A DNA stretch of 46,737 nucleotides from a virus. This document shows, piece by piece, positions 14,579 through 22,704 of the stretch (position 1 is its first letter; each line of letters starts with the position of its first letter). Made by a program: the position numbers and the translations under genes. The notes beneath the pieces were generated by a model that was not told the DNA's origin, searched no databases, and worked only from the letters and a program-made list of their open reading frames with translations. The stretch spans positions 1-46,737 of IMG/VR virus record IMGVR_UViG_3300013772_000018; one strand, given 5' to 3'.

Positions 14579-14847
14579 TGAAGTTGAAAAATCATAGTAA
14601 AAATTGTTTGATATGTAAATGTAGGAATTGTAATCATGCATATACTTATTCATATAAATATTTTGCTTGCTTTAAATACTGTGACGAGAGTTGTATAGGA
14701 TTAGAGACTCCTACTGGATGGGAAACAAGTGGGGATAATGAATGTTTTCAGCAACTAAAAAAAGTAAAGATTGATGAGTGTGAAGTTTTAGGTGGAGAAA
14801 AAGATTGCTCTAATTGTACATGTAATAGTTGTTCAGTTAGATGGTAG
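14578..14847 (+). CDS. Cysteine-rich hypothetical protein (89 aa)
   Basis: Twelve or more Cys, in pairs: CLICKCRNC near the start, CFKYCDESC in the middle and CSNCTCNSC at the end; probable zinc-binding phage protein. Starts within the stop of the upstream coiled-coil gene, with GATGAGGAGGG as the ribosome site. Confidence 0.55.
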   Translation: MKLKNHSKNCLICKCRNCNHAYTYSYKYFACFKYCDESCIGLETPTGWETSGDNECFQQLKKVKIDECEVLGGEKDCSNCTCNSCSVRW

Positions 14848-14890
14848 CATTTGAGTTAGGGATTATGGAATAGAAAGGACTGTCAAATAA

Positions 14891-15628
14891 TTGTTGGAAC
14901 TAAATAAGGTTTATAATGAAGACTGCATCGGGGATAATGGTATGTGTTTGATTGATGATAACTCAATTGACTTAATACTTTGCGACCTACCATATGGAAC
15001 TACAGCGAGAAATAAATGGGACTGTATTATTCCTTTTGAACCTCTGTGGGAACAATATGAGCGCATTATAAAAGATCGTGGTGCAATTGTTCTCACAGCA
15101 CAAACCCCATTTGATAAGGTTTTAGGATGCAGTAATTTAAAGATGCTTAGGTATGAATGGATTTGGGAGAAAACAACTGCTACTGGTCATCTTAATGCAA
15201 AGAGAATGCCAATGAAAGCGCATGAGAATATATTGATTTTCTATAAAAAACTCCCTACATATAATCCACAAAAAACTTTTGGCCACACCCCTGTTCATAA
15301 TTATACAAAATATCAAGACGATGGAACTAATTATGGAAAAACAAAAGTTGGAATTAAAGGTGGAGGTAGTACAGAGAGATACCCAAGAAGCGTTATATTA
15401 TTTCCTACAGATAAACAGAAAGAATCCCTACATCCCACACAAAAGCCAGTTGCTTTATTTGAATACTTAATCAATACATACACAAATGAAGGAAACTTAG
15501 TGCTAGATAACTGTATGGGTTCGTTTACAACTGCTGTTGCAGCTAGGAATTTAGGAAGAAATTACATAGGGTTTGAGCTTGACGAAGCATATTATAATTT
15601 AGGACAAAAGCGGATAAATAATATTTAA
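14891..15628 (+). CDS. Site-specific DNA methyltransferase (beta-class, amino-group type)
   Basis: Transfers methyl from S-adenosylmethionine to adenine N6 or cytosine N4. Catalytic motif IV is SIDLILCDLPYGTT (about residues 25-38; DLPYG in place of DPPY). The S-adenosylmethionine part comes last: LHPTQKPVALFEYLINTYTN, then VLDNCMGSFTTAVAARNLGR and NYIGFELDEAYY, giving the beta-class order. 245 residues, short, with no obvious target recognition insert and no restriction partner nearby: a phage solitary enzyme, probably for protection from host restriction. TTG start, preceded by GAAAGGA (14872-14878). The Mom-like gene at 16548 is a second DNA modifier in the same region. Confidence 0.85.
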   Translation: MLELNKVYNEDCIGDNGMCLIDDNSIDLILCDLPYGTTARNKWDCIIPFEPLWEQYERIIKDRGAIVLTAQTPFDKVLGCSNLKMLRYEWIWEKTTATGHLNAKRMPMKAHENILIFYKKLPTYNPQKTFGHTPVHNYTKYQDDGTNYGKTKVGIKGGGSTERYPRSVILFPTDKQKESLHPTQKPVALFEYLINTYTNEGNLVLDNCMGSFTTAVAARNLGRNYIGFELDEAYYNLGQKRINNI

Positions 15629-15681
15629 ATAATATAAAAGAGTAATTTCATGGGATAGAAATAAGAAGGAGATGTAATAAA

Positions 15682-15870
15682 ATGTGTATTGAGGATAAAG
15701 ATATTATTCTTAAACTACAACGACAGTTAAACAAAACTATTGAGATATTGGGTAGTTCTTCTGTAAGTATTTGCCCTAACGAATTTGGATTATGTGATGA
15801 ATCAGTATTATGCCCAGAACATGTAGATTGTCAAAAATGTTGGAGAAAAGGCTTAAAGACCATAAAATAA
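15682..15870 (+). CDS. Small cysteine-containing hypothetical protein (62 aa)
   Basis: AGAAGGAG (15664-15671), ATG 15682. The C-terminal half has CPNEFGLCDESVLCPEHVDC and CQKC, probably one zinc site. Unknown function. Confidence 0.55.
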   Translation: MCIEDKDIILKLQRQLNKTIEILGSSSVSICPNEFGLCDESVLCPEHVDCQKCWRKGLKTIK

Positions 15871-15912
15871 AGAAAATACAGATTTAATAGGATAGAAAGA
15901 GGAGGAGCTATA

Positions 15913-16086
15913 ATGAGAGATCCAGAACGTATTGATGAAATTATTGAAGAGCTACGAATTTGTTGGAAGAAGTATCCCGATTTTAGATTTGGTCAATTAG
16001 TTTATAATATTAACAAATCTTCTAATCCAGATATATTCTATCCAGAAGACGACATGTGGCTATTATGGATTAAGGGGATTCAATAA
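15913..16086 (+). CDS. DUF1040-like small protein (57 aa)
   Basis: The start MRDPERIDEIIEELRICWKK and then YPDFRFGQLVYNI closely follow the DUF1040/YihD-like pattern 'RDPxRIDxILxxLrxxWxxxPDlRlgQLi', common in phages and of unknown function. GAGGAGG (15899-15905) precedes ATG. Stop overlaps the next ATG (TAATG). Confidence 0.7.
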   Translation: MRDPERIDEIIEELRICWKKYPDFRFGQLVYNINKSSNPDIFYPEDDMWLLWIKGIQ

Positions 16087-16259
16087 TGGATAATTACTGT
16101 GAATACATCCATGCAGACTGTGAATATTTAGTAATCTGCAAGAAACACACAGAGTCCATTTGTCTCAGGATGTTGTTCGGAGAGGAAATACTTTTGAAAC
16201 CTGAATATTCACCACAAGCAATTTTGAAGAGACTTATGTTTTTTAGACAAACGCTGTAA
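16086..16259 (+). CDS. Small hypothetical protein (57 aa)
   Basis: Overlaps the DUF1040-like gene by one base (TAATG), implying coupled translation. Starts MDNYCEYIHADCEYLVICKK, with several Cys and His. Its stop lies inside the hairpin at 16255. Unknown function. Confidence 0.5.
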   Translation: MDNYCEYIHADCEYLVICKKHTESICLRMLFGEEILLKPEYSPQAILKRLMFFRQTL

Positions 16260-16281
16260 CCCTTGCTACACGCAGGTTACA
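16255..16281 (+). terminator. TGTAACC hairpin (repeat element copy 2)
   Basis: TGTAACC-cttgctacacgca-GGTTACA, 7-bp stem overlapping the stop codon at 16257-16259. Shares CTGTAACCCTTGCTA with the hairpin at 13164. Confidence 0.5.
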
Positions 16282-16343
16282 AAATCAGTAAATCCCTCGA
16301 AAAATGCATTTTATCGGATAAATAAAAGGAGGATGGTAAATTT

Positions 16344-16472
16344 ATGAATGAAATATGTGAGGTATGTGAGAAAGAGATTGAGGAAGGAACAGGAGATGAA
16401 TATACAGACAATAGTTGTGGATATGTATTTTGGTTGTGTGATAAGTGTATAGAAGAGTCGGATAAGTATTAA
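16344..16472 (+). CDS. Small zinc-ribbon-like protein (42 aa)
   Basis: AAAAGGAGG (16325-16333), ATG 16344. Two Cys pairs, CEVCEKEIEEG and LCDKCIEES, spaced as in a single zinc ribbon. Unknown function. Confidence 0.55.
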   Translation: MNEICEVCEKEIEEGTGDEYTDNSCGYVFWLCDKCIEESDKY

Positions 16473-16547
16473 GAATACTAGCAAAACCGTTTTATTTGAT
16501 CCTAATATAAATAATATCATCTTAAATAGAAAAGAGTAAGTGCATAA

Positions 16548-17159
16548 ATGAGTATAAAGGATAGTTATTATATAAAACCAGTCACACATAAAATAGCAAC
16601 AGAAATAATTATTGAAAAACACTATTTACATAGAAGAGCATCTTGTGTATTTTCCTTTGGTTTATATGAGAAATTAACAGAGAAAATAGTAGGAGTAATT
16701 ATTTACGGTATCCCTGCTAGTCCTAATGTATGTAGAGGTATATGTGGTAATGAGCAACAATTAAATGTTTATGAGTTAACTAGGTTGTGGATTGATGATA
16801 AAGTGCCTAGAAATGGTGAAAGTTTTTTGATAGGAAACACTATCAAGTTACTCGATAAAGAGATTATAGTATCTTATTCAGAACCAGATCACGGTCATGT
16901 AGGTTATGTATATCAAGCAACCAATTGGATATATACTGGATTAACAGCAAAACGTACTAATAGGGTAAAGATAGATGGTTCTACTACTAAACATAATAGA
17001 CACGCACATGAAGATAAAGAAGATACGGTTTTAGTTCCTAGACCAAGAAAACATAGATACATATATTTTAATTGCAAAGGCAAAAAGAGAAAAGAACTTC
17101 TATCTATGCTAAAGTATAATATTGCTCCATATCCGAAATTACATAATATAGCATCTTGA
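16548..17159 (+). CDS. Mom-like DNA adenine hypermodification enzyme
   Basis: 203 residues with features of the Mom family (GNAT-like fold; phage Mu Mom converts adenine to a methylcarbamoyl form and protects phage DNA from restriction). Marks: EIIIEKHYLHRRAS (about 20-33), VIIYGIPASPN (52-62), LNVYELTRLWIDD (74-86), and SYSEPDHGHVGYVYQATNWI followed by YTG (110-132), the typical aspartate-glycine-histidine and QATNW block. A basic C-terminal tail follows (RPRKHRYIYF). Possibly works with the methyltransferase at 14891 to protect phage DNA. GAAAAGAG precedes ATG 16548. Family assignment from motifs; the exact chemistry is inferred. Confidence 0.75.
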   Translation: MSIKDSYYIKPVTHKIATEIIIEKHYLHRRASCVFSFGLYEKLTEKIVGVIIYGIPASPNVCRGICGNEQQLNVYELTRLWIDDKVPRNGESFLIGNTIKLLDKEIIVSYSEPDHGHVGYVYQATNWIYTGLTAKRTNRVKIDGSTTKHNRHAHEDKEDTVLVPRPRKHRYIYFNCKGKKRKELLSMLKYNIAPYPKLHNIAS

Positions 17160-17187
17160 CGAGTAATATATAATTATATATAAACTA

Positions 17188-17216
17188 TTGCAAACGAATA
17201 CATACTATGGTACAAT
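17188..17216 (+). promoter_or_regulatory. Extended -10 promoter
   Basis: TTGCAA (17188-17193), 17 bases, TGG-TACAAT (-10 17211-17216). ATATATAATT-like DNA lies directly upstream (17167-17181). Confidence 0.65.
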
Positions 17217-17246
17217 CTTTATATGAATATATGGGAGGTAAAGTCG

Positions 17247-17582
17247 ATGGCAATATTAGAAAACAACCTAAAATGTATGAATTGTGGTCATGAGTTTCAA
17301 TTAGAGAACTACTCAATAGACGAATTGGGTTATTGTACTACTTGCCCAGAATGTGATGGAAGCTTTGACATTGATTTAGATGAAATGTTGGTCGCTAATA
17401 ATACAAAAGTAAAAACAAGTGTGGGAGAAATTGGTATTATATGGGGAAATGACGCAGAAGACACAGAAGAATTTAAAAATATTAATTATTGTTTCATTGC
17501 GGATCAATTTATCCCTAATGAAGTATGGTCAAATGATATGGAGTGGTTGTTAAGAAAAGATTTTAAAATAATGGAGGCATGA
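17247..17582 (+). CDS. Zinc-ribbon hypothetical protein (111 aa)
   Basis: Start ATG 17247 by GGGAGGT (17233-17239). N-terminal zinc ribbon CMNCGHEFQLENY with the second pair CTTCPECDG, then an acidic, beta-rich domain (KVKTSVGEIGIIWGNDAEDT). Unknown function. The next, apparently frameshifted, gene starts within its stop (ATGA). Confidence 0.6.
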   Translation: MAILENNLKCMNCGHEFQLENYSIDELGYCTTCPECDGSFDIDLDEMLVANNTKVKTSVGEIGIIWGNDAEDTEEFKNINYCFIADQFIPNEVWSNDMEWLLRKDFKIMEA

Positions 17583-17715
17583 AAAATATATTAGTAACGT
17601 TTATAGGGTTAAGGAGATAAGACAAACAGGGTATGAATTGTGTTTAGAACGTAATGAAGAGGGATCATGTATATATGTAGGTCATGTTGTATTCGATGAT
17701 GCGAAAATAGTATAA
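17579..17715 (+). pseudogene. Frameshifted small gene (about 45 aa if corrected)
   Basis: ATG 17579 (in the ATGA overlap) gives only 13 residues. The neighbouring frame from about 17582 reads through convincingly (KYISNVYRVKEIRQTGYELC, then CIYVGHVVFDDAKIV) to TAA 17713-17715 but has no start. Adding one A to the five-A run at 17582-17586 would join them as MKKYISNVYRVKEIRQ. A one-base deletion or a missing base in the sequence. Confidence 0.5.
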
Positions 17716-17766
17716 TAAATATTAACTATGTCCTTCTGTGATAGACATTATAGGCAATTTTTAACC

Positions 17767-17791
17767 AAATGTCCACCTCTCAAGGACATTT
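17767..17791 (+). terminator. Possible weak terminator
   Basis: AAATGTCC-acctctcaa-GGACATTT (8-bp stem) followed by TACC; no real T-run. It stands in the 210-base gap before the ligase promoter. Confidence 0.4.
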
Positions 17792-17852
17792 TACCATATC
17801 AAATTCTGATTTCATCCCCCAATAATATATTTACTACATATATATAATTTAC

Positions 17853-17881
17853 TTGCACATATTCCTACTTTATGGTATAAT
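17853..17881 (+). promoter_or_regulatory. Extended -10 promoter for the DNA ligase
   Basis: TTGCAC (17853-17858), 17 bases, TGG-TATAAT (-10 17876-17881). TTTACTACATATATATAATT ends 3 bases before the -35; the same string occurs before the promoter at 26275. Confidence 0.75.
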
Positions 17882-17929
17882 TCTTATATCGGGTAGGAAT
17901 TATTTCAAAAGAAAGAAGGAGAGATGAGA

Positions 17930-19201
17930 ATGGAAAAAGTATTAAGGATTGTTCATCAAATTCAAGGTACATCTGGCAGGAACGATAAAGAGGGTATCCT
18001 TTTAGAAAACAGTGAAAATATATTATTCAAACAGGTAATGCAATTTATATACGATCCTTTTATTTTGACGGGTCTGAGTAAAAAGAAAATAAATAAGCTG
18101 TTAAAATTACCATCAGAACTATCTACATTAACAATTATTGATGTAATGGATTATCTTAAACTACATAATTCTGGCAGAGATACCGATATTATTTTAGTCC
18201 AGAACTTTATTAGATCACAGCCTGAAATATTAAGAGATTTCCTTGTCAAAATCGTTTCTAAGGATCTCAGTATGGGTCTCACAGACGGTACGCTTAATAA
18301 GGTATATGGTAGTGACTTCAAACAAACATTCAGTGTTATGTTAGCTAAGAAATTTGAAGATCATAAACAAAAAATCAAAGGTGACTTTGTTGTGAGTGAG
18401 AAGCTAGATGGCAACAGATGCGTAGTAGTTAAAGATAATGGTGTTGTAAAATCATTTACGAGACAGGGTAAAAAATATGAAGGATTGGAGGAAATCGAAC
18501 AAGACATTGCAAATCTAAAAGAAGACAATATTGTTTTTGATGGGGAGTTAATTGCAGATATACAGGGCAGCACAATTGAGATTTATGCTGAGACAACATC
18601 AAAAGCTAGAAGCAAGGGGTCAAATAAAAAAGGGTTAGTATATCATATTTTTGATATGTTGCCATTAGAAGATTTCCAAAACGGAAAGTCTAAAACTGAT
18701 TGCGTTTTCCGCAAACTAATGCTAACAACAGTTTTTGAGAATAATACATTCCTACATTGTAACGAAGTTAAGTCTCTGTATATAGGAAGTGATCTATCAG
18801 AAGTTGAAAAGTGGATGATTTGGGCTAAGGAAAAAGAAGTAGAAGGATTAATGGTTAATATGGATAAACCTTATATCTGTAAGCGTTCAGACTCCATTCT
18901 AAAGGTTAAAGTGATGTCTACGTGTGATATTAGGGTAATTGGTTTTGAAGAGGGCACAGGCAAGTATGAGGGCAAATTAGGAGCTTTGATTGTTGATTAT
19001 AAAGGGTTTAATTGCGGAGTAGGGTCGGGCTTCACAGATTCCGATAGATCATATATCTGGAACAACAAAGAAGAGTATTTACAGAGAATAATTGAGGTTC
19101 AATACTTTGAAGAAAGCAAGAATGCTCAAGGAGGTATTAGTCTTAGATTCCCAATCTTTAAGAAGCTTAGAACAGATAAGAGTACACCCAGCTACAATTA
19201 A
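17930..19201 (+). CDS. ATP-dependent DNA ligase
   Basis: Seals nicks using ATP through a lysine adenylate. Motif I is EKLDGNRC (catalytic Lys near residue 157), motif III FDGELIAD, motif IV KEVEGLMVN and motif V ILKVKVM; the OB domain follows (VIGFEEGTGKYEGKLGAL). The N-terminal 145 residues (SKDLSMGLTDGTLNKVYG) resemble the non-catalytic adapter of T4-type ligases. At 423 residues it is longer than SPbeta YoqV (270). ATG 17930 is preferred over 17924 because AAGGAG (17916-17921) needs the spacing. Own extended -10 promoter. Likely works with the replication genes at 26-36 kb. Confidence 0.92.
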   Translation: MEKVLRIVHQIQGTSGRNDKEGILLENSENILFKQVMQFIYDPFILTGLSKKKINKLLKLPSELSTLTIIDVMDYLKLHNSGRDTDIILVQNFIRSQPEILRDFLVKIVSKDLSMGLTDGTLNKVYGSDFKQTFSVMLAKKFEDHKQKIKGDFVVSEKLDGNRCVVVKDNGVVKSFTRQGKKYEGLEEIEQDIANLKEDNIVFDGELIADIQGSTIEIYAETTSKARSKGSNKKGLVYHIFDMLPLEDFQNGKSKTDCVFRKLMLTTVFENNTFLHCNEVKSLYIGSDLSEVEKWMIWAKEKEVEGLMVNMDKPYICKRSDSILKVKVMSTCDIRVIGFEEGTGKYEGKLGALIVDYKGFNCGVGSGFTDSDRSYIWNNKEEYLQRIIEVQYFEESKNAQGGISLRFPIFKKLRTDKSTPSYN

Positions 19202-19237
19202 AAGACTAATTTCCTGTGCTTTTAGAAAGGAGATAAT

Positions 19238-19387
19238 ATGATAGATAATAAATGCCCTATTTGCGGAGAGTTGTTTGATAGTATGGAAGTAACTATTAAA
19301 AGAACAGAACCATATGAAGGTATAGATGTGCTTATTTTTGATTGTCCTTGTTGTGGGGAAGAAATTAGTAGCTTGCAGTGTGATTAA
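19238..19387 (+). CDS. Small zinc-ribbon protein (49 aa)
   Basis: AGAAAGGAG (19224-19232), ATG 19238. Cys pairs CPICGELF and CPCCGEEI frame a beta hairpin; a classical two-knuckle zinc ribbon. Unknown role. Confidence 0.55.
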   Translation: MIDNKCPICGELFDSMEVTIKRTEPYEGIDVLIFDCPCCGEEISSLQCD

Positions 19388-19412
19388 AAGGACTATTTTA
19401 TAAGGAAAGAAG

Positions 19413-19577
19413 GTGAATATCATTAACAACAATTCCTCAAGCTCAAGTGGCATTGGAATCGGTACAGTAATAGCAATCATATTGTCATGGACAACAAATC
19501 ATTCAATATTATGGGCAATCCTACATGGAATTTTTAGTTGGTTCTATGTGATTTATTGGGTTATTCAATATAAATAA
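19413..19577 (+). CDS. Small membrane protein (54 aa)
   Basis: A Ser/Asn-rich head (NIINNNSSSSSGIGIG) followed by a hydrophobic stretch (TVIAIILSW) and a second one (ILHGIFSWFYVIYWVIQY). Small phage proteins with such a head and TM tail are common, function unknown. GTG 19413 follows AAGGA (19402-19406); ATT 19422 is a less likely alternative. Confidence 0.5.
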   Translation: MNIINNNSSSSSGIGIGTVIAIILSWTTNHSILWAILHGIFSWFYVIYWVIQYK

Positions 19578-19619
19578 TACATACTATGAAATTATGGTTT
19601 CGTGGGAGGAGGGAACGAT

Positions 19620-19862
19620 ATGAATAATTATGTAATAGGTATAGATTTAGCAAAAGAGAATTCTGATAATACATGTGTGTGTTTCCAATTTGTAAATTCT
19701 TGTCTAGAAGAAATGAAAGAACTATGGAAAATTGGTGATGAATATCCTTTGCCGGAGTTTAACAAAAAGAGATTGGGATTACATAAAGAAAGCAAACTAA
19801 TTGTATCTTCAATATATGAAAATAATAATCAAGAAGTATTCATGAATATGCTAGTACGATAA
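19620..19862 (+). CDS. Hypothetical protein (80 aa)
   Basis: ATG 19620 by GGAGGAGGGA (19605-19614). Starts MNNYVIGIDLAKENSDNTCV, which resembles the first strand of an RNase H-like fold (GIDLAKE), but the protein is far too short for a nuclease. Unknown. Confidence 0.5.
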   Translation: MNNYVIGIDLAKENSDNTCVCFQFVNSCLEEMKELWKIGDEYPLPEFNKKRLGLHKESKLIVSSIYENNNQEVFMNMLVR

Positions 19863-19893
19863 AAAGAACATTTTATTTGGAAAGGAATTAAAA

Positions 19894-20067
19894 ATGGATA
19901 AAATACATGAACAATTATTATTATATGCATTATTAGGAATGGCTGTAGAGGTAAACAATGATACGATGACTGATGTAATTATTGACGCACTAGATGGATA
20001 TGAGTTGATGGATCAATATAATAAGTATGTTGGAGAAGGTATTAAGTTTAGGATGGAGTTACTTTAA
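19894..20067 (+). CDS. Small hypothetical protein (57 aa)
   Basis: GGAAAGGAA (19879-19887) then ATG. Helical, acidic (MDKIHEQLLLYALLGMAVEV). No family recognised; the spacer before it carries the recurring ACATTTTAT-TTGGAAAGG leader. Confidence 0.5.
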   Translation: MDKIHEQLLLYALLGMAVEVNNDTMTDVIIDALDGYELMDQYNKYVGEGIKFRMELL

Positions 20068-20102
20068 AAGATACATTTTATGTTGGAAAGGAGAGTTATT
20101 TG

Positions 20103-20255
20103 ATGGATTTCCAAAAAGAAATAATGACTACTCAAGTGCCAGATGAATTTAAGGAGAAAATGAATTGCCATAAGGATGAATTATCACTTAAAAATGTTCT
20201 TCATAGAATTAAAATTAGATTAAAGTACATTGCCATTGGAAAGAAGATAAATTGA
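20103..20255 (+). CDS. Small hypothetical protein (50 aa)
   Basis: GGAAAGGAG (20085-20093) then ATG 20103. Charged, basic C-terminus (RIKIRLKYIAIGKKIN). No family recognised. Confidence 0.45.
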   Translation: MDFQKEIMTTQVPDEFKEKMNCHKDELSLKNVLHRIKIRLKYIAIGKKIN

Positions 20256-20277
20256 ATAGTTGAAGGGAGATGATACT

Positions 20278-20430
20278 ATGATTGATACAAAAATTAATTT
20301 ATGTGATACTTGCGTCTTTGAGATACCTACTTGTGATGGTTGTGGAGAAAATCACTATGGAATTGAGTTTGGAGATGGTTTTGGGAATGATAACATAATT
20401 AAGTGCCCTGTTTATATAAAATGTAAATAG
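20278..20430 (+). CDS. Small cysteine-containing protein (50 aa)
   Basis: GAAGGGAGATG (20262-20272) then ATG 20278. CDTCVFEIPTCDGCG and a late CPVYIKC suggest a metal site. Unknown function. Confidence 0.5.
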   Translation: MIDTKINLCDTCVFEIPTCDGCGENHYGIEFGDGFGNDNIIKCPVYIKCK

Positions 20431-20476
20431 ATAATATAAAATCTGGCTTTGATGCTATTAAGAAAGGATGAAGAAA

Positions 20477-20647
20477 GTGAAAGATGGTTTAGCTTTATTT
20501 TACATAAAAGATGATACCTTATATCCAGTAGCAATGACTAAAGAGCAAGTAGATGTGTTCGAAATGCTTCAAGGTTTAATTCCTGGGAAATTGAGAGTTT
20601 GTTCAGACAAACCACAAGGAAGTGCTATTAATTTAATAGATAAGTAA
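20477..20647 (+). CDS. Small hypothetical protein (56 aa)
   Basis: GTG 20477 is correctly spaced behind AGAAAGGA (20461-20468); ATG 20468 is too close to it. Starts MKDGLALFYIKDDTLYPVAM and contains TKEQVDVFEMLQGLIPGKLR. Small beta-alpha phage protein of unknown function. Confidence 0.5.
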   Translation: MKDGLALFYIKDDTLYPVAMTKEQVDVFEMLQGLIPGKLRVCSDKPQGSAINLIDK

Positions 20648-20807
20648 TACATCGAAAACTAGATTTTATGCTAATATAAATAAATTTAGGAAGAAGGACA
20701 TATTAAATGGAAAAGTATTTTATTGTAACGGAACAATCAAAGCTTCATAAAGACTATTTTACTCATAAGAACAATGAGGAAAAATAAACATAATTTCTAA
20801 GGATTTT

Positions 20808-21212
20808 ATGGATAAATATGAAATAGATACGCATTCATATTATTGTTCAAACTCAGCTTTTTACATAGTCCCAACTGAAAAAGACTTAGAAAAGTTTGGC
20901 AAAATACTATGTAAACCTGTAGATAACGGATTAATGGCATTTAAGAAAACTTCAAAAATAAATAAAGCATGGGTTGATTTATTAGAAGAAAAACAAATTG
21001 CTCCTACTCATAAACCATTTATTCAATTCTATTTTGATAGGGGTTATGGAAAAACAAGAAACAGGTTATTTAATATTGGTGATACGGTTTATTGTTCATT
21101 TGAAGGTGAACATGATTTTAGTAATCCAGAAGGATTTGAAGAAATTAAAGGTAGTGAATTCTTTAAGATTGTAGAAGAAGAAAATGAAAAAAGAAAAATA
21201 GAATCCCTATAG
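20808..21212 (+). CDS. Hypothetical protein (134 aa); true start probably at 20707 in another frame
   Basis: The frame gives MDKYEIDTHSYYCSNSAFYI from ATG 20808, which has no ribosome site, but continues upstream in sense (GKINIISKDF). ATG 20707 with AGGAAGAAGG (20691-20700) opens MEKYFIVTEQSKLHKDYFTH and stops at TAA after EEK. One extra A in the five-A run at 20780-20784 joins both into a protein of about 168 residues. A real or artefactual single-base loss. Family unknown. Confidence 0.55.
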   Translation: MDKYEIDTHSYYCSNSAFYIVPTEKDLEKFGKILCKPVDNGLMAFKKTSKINKAWVDLLEEKQIAPTHKPFIQFYFDRGYGKTRNRLFNIGDTVYCSFEGEHDFSNPEGFEEIKGSEFFKIVEEENEKRKIESL

Positions 21213-21254
21213 AACTGATCTTTGATGGTATTAGAAAGAGGAAGGAGTGAATTT

Positions 21255-21485
21255 GTGAATTATATTAATTGTGATAAGTGTAAATATAAAGATAAAAATA
21301 TCGGTTGCAATGCTAAAAAATGCTATAGTCCAAGTAATATATTTTATGGAGCATATAATAAAATTCATTTACTGTTAAATGCTATGATAAAAAGAACTCC
21401 TTGTAATCACCCCACAAGTAAATGCAGTTTCAGGGCGATGAAAAAATACTGTTCATTGTGCAAAGGTGGTTGTGATAATCGTTAA
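21255..21485 (+). CDS. Cysteine-rich hypothetical protein (76 aa)
   Basis: GTG 21255 follows GAAGGAG (21241-21247). Cys groups: CDKCKYKDKNIGC near the start; CNHPTSKC and CSLCKGGC near the end. Probable zinc-binding protein, unknown role. Confidence 0.55.
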   Translation: MNYINCDKCKYKDKNIGCNAKKCYSPSNIFYGAYNKIHLLLNAMIKRTPCNHPTSKCSFRAMKKYCSLCKGGCDNR

Positions 21486-21517
21486 AATTAACCTTTCAAG
21501 GGAGATGAATAATAATA

Positions 21518-21751
21518 ATGAATTTATATGATACATATGACGATGCTCATCGTTGTCAAGGGTTGCTTGATAATAGATGTTCAATAAGACATTTCTCAAA
21601 ACCAGATAGATATTTACTTAGAAATTCTGGTTGGCATATGTTTGTTATTGATTTTGACTCAGAATATGATTGGACAGGTTTAAGACATGTTGCCAAAATT
21701 GAATATTGTCCTTTTTGTAGTAAGGAATTAGAAGATTTTTTAACCAAATAA
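21518..21751 (+). CDS. Hypothetical protein (77 aa)
   Basis: AAGGGAGATG (21498-21507), ATG 21518. Starts MNLYDTYDDAHRCQGLLDNR and ends in a CPFCSKELED knuckle. Unknown function. Confidence 0.55.
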   Translation: MNLYDTYDDAHRCQGLLDNRCSIRHFSKPDRYLLRNSGWHMFVIDFDSEYDWTGLRHVAKIEYCPFCSKELEDFLTK

Positions 21752-21783
21752 AAAACTGATTTCATATGGAGAAAGGAGTAAAA

Positions 21784-22677
21784 TTGACTACTAAAAGCAT
21801 AGGTTCCCGTGAACAAAGTAGAATAAACCATAGAATAAACGACAATAAAATCGTAGAAAGACGATGCACTCAATGTTCAAATTGGCTAGAAGAAAATACG
21901 GATAACTTTTATATGCAAAATAAGTCTAAACCTGAAATGGGATTCACCCCTCGATGTAGAAGCTGTACACGAATAAATGCTAATGAACATAGAGAAGAGA
22001 ATAAAGAAGACTATATAAAGTATAGTTATGAATACCGTAAAACTAATAGAGAAGAGGACAATGAGAAACATAAAAAGATAGCTAGAAGTAGGGTAAGGTA
22101 TAAAGACTATCTCAGTAACTATCTTAAAGGATGGTATAAAAGAGAAGAAAATAAAGGTAAACAACTTACATATGGGTTAAATCATAGAAATCATGAAATC
22201 TCTGAAGCAGAGTGGAAAGCATGTCTAAAGGCGTTTGATTACAAGTGTGCTTATTGTGGATTACCAATGGAAGACCATATTATAATCAGAAAAGGTAAGT
22301 CAGTGTTTATGAATTTTCATAAAGAACATGTCGATGATAATGGTTATAATGATTTGAGAAATTGTGTTCCGTCATGTCGAAGTTGTAACAGTCACAAGCA
22401 TATGGGTAGTTTAGATGATTGGTATAAGATACAAGAGTTTTTCACAGAAGATAGATATAATAAAATAATTTGGTGGACTACTGAAGGTTATAAAAGTTAT
22501 ATACAAGACAGACCTCCATATAGAATTGCAAAGAAACGAAATGACATTGATGGTAAGTTTTATTGGAATTTATGGAGTGTTGATGAGAAACGCAACTTAG
22601 TAGAAATAATTGTGACTAAAAGAAAAAGAAGTGATCTAGATGATGATGTAGAGAAATATATGTCTAAAGTACAATAA
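21784..22677 (+). CDS. HNH endonuclease with N-terminal zinc ribbon
   Basis: 297 residues. N-terminal zinc ribbon (RRCTQCSNWLEE, then RCRSCTRINAN), a long charged linker, then an HNH domain: YKCAYCGLPMED, the conserved histidines in FHKEHVDDNGYNDLRNCVPS and CRSCNSHKH, with both CxxC knuckles. Typical of free-standing phage HNH homing endonucleases. TTG 21784 is used because GAAAGGAG (21770-21777) precedes it; the longer frame from ATG 21766 would place the ribosome site inside the gene. Confidence 0.8.
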   Translation: MTTKSIGSREQSRINHRINDNKIVERRCTQCSNWLEENTDNFYMQNKSKPEMGFTPRCRSCTRINANEHREENKEDYIKYSYEYRKTNREEDNEKHKKIARSRVRYKDYLSNYLKGWYKREENKGKQLTYGLNHRNHEISEAEWKACLKAFDYKCAYCGLPMEDHIIIRKGKSVFMNFHKEHVDDNGYNDLRNCVPSCRSCNSHKHMGSLDDWYKIQEFFTEDRYNKIIWWTTEGYKSYIQDRPPYRIAKKRNDIDGKFYWNLWSVDEKRNLVEIIVTKRKRSDLDDDVEKYMSKVQ

Positions 22678-22704
22678 ACAGAGAATTTTAAAGGAGTAAT
22701 TATT

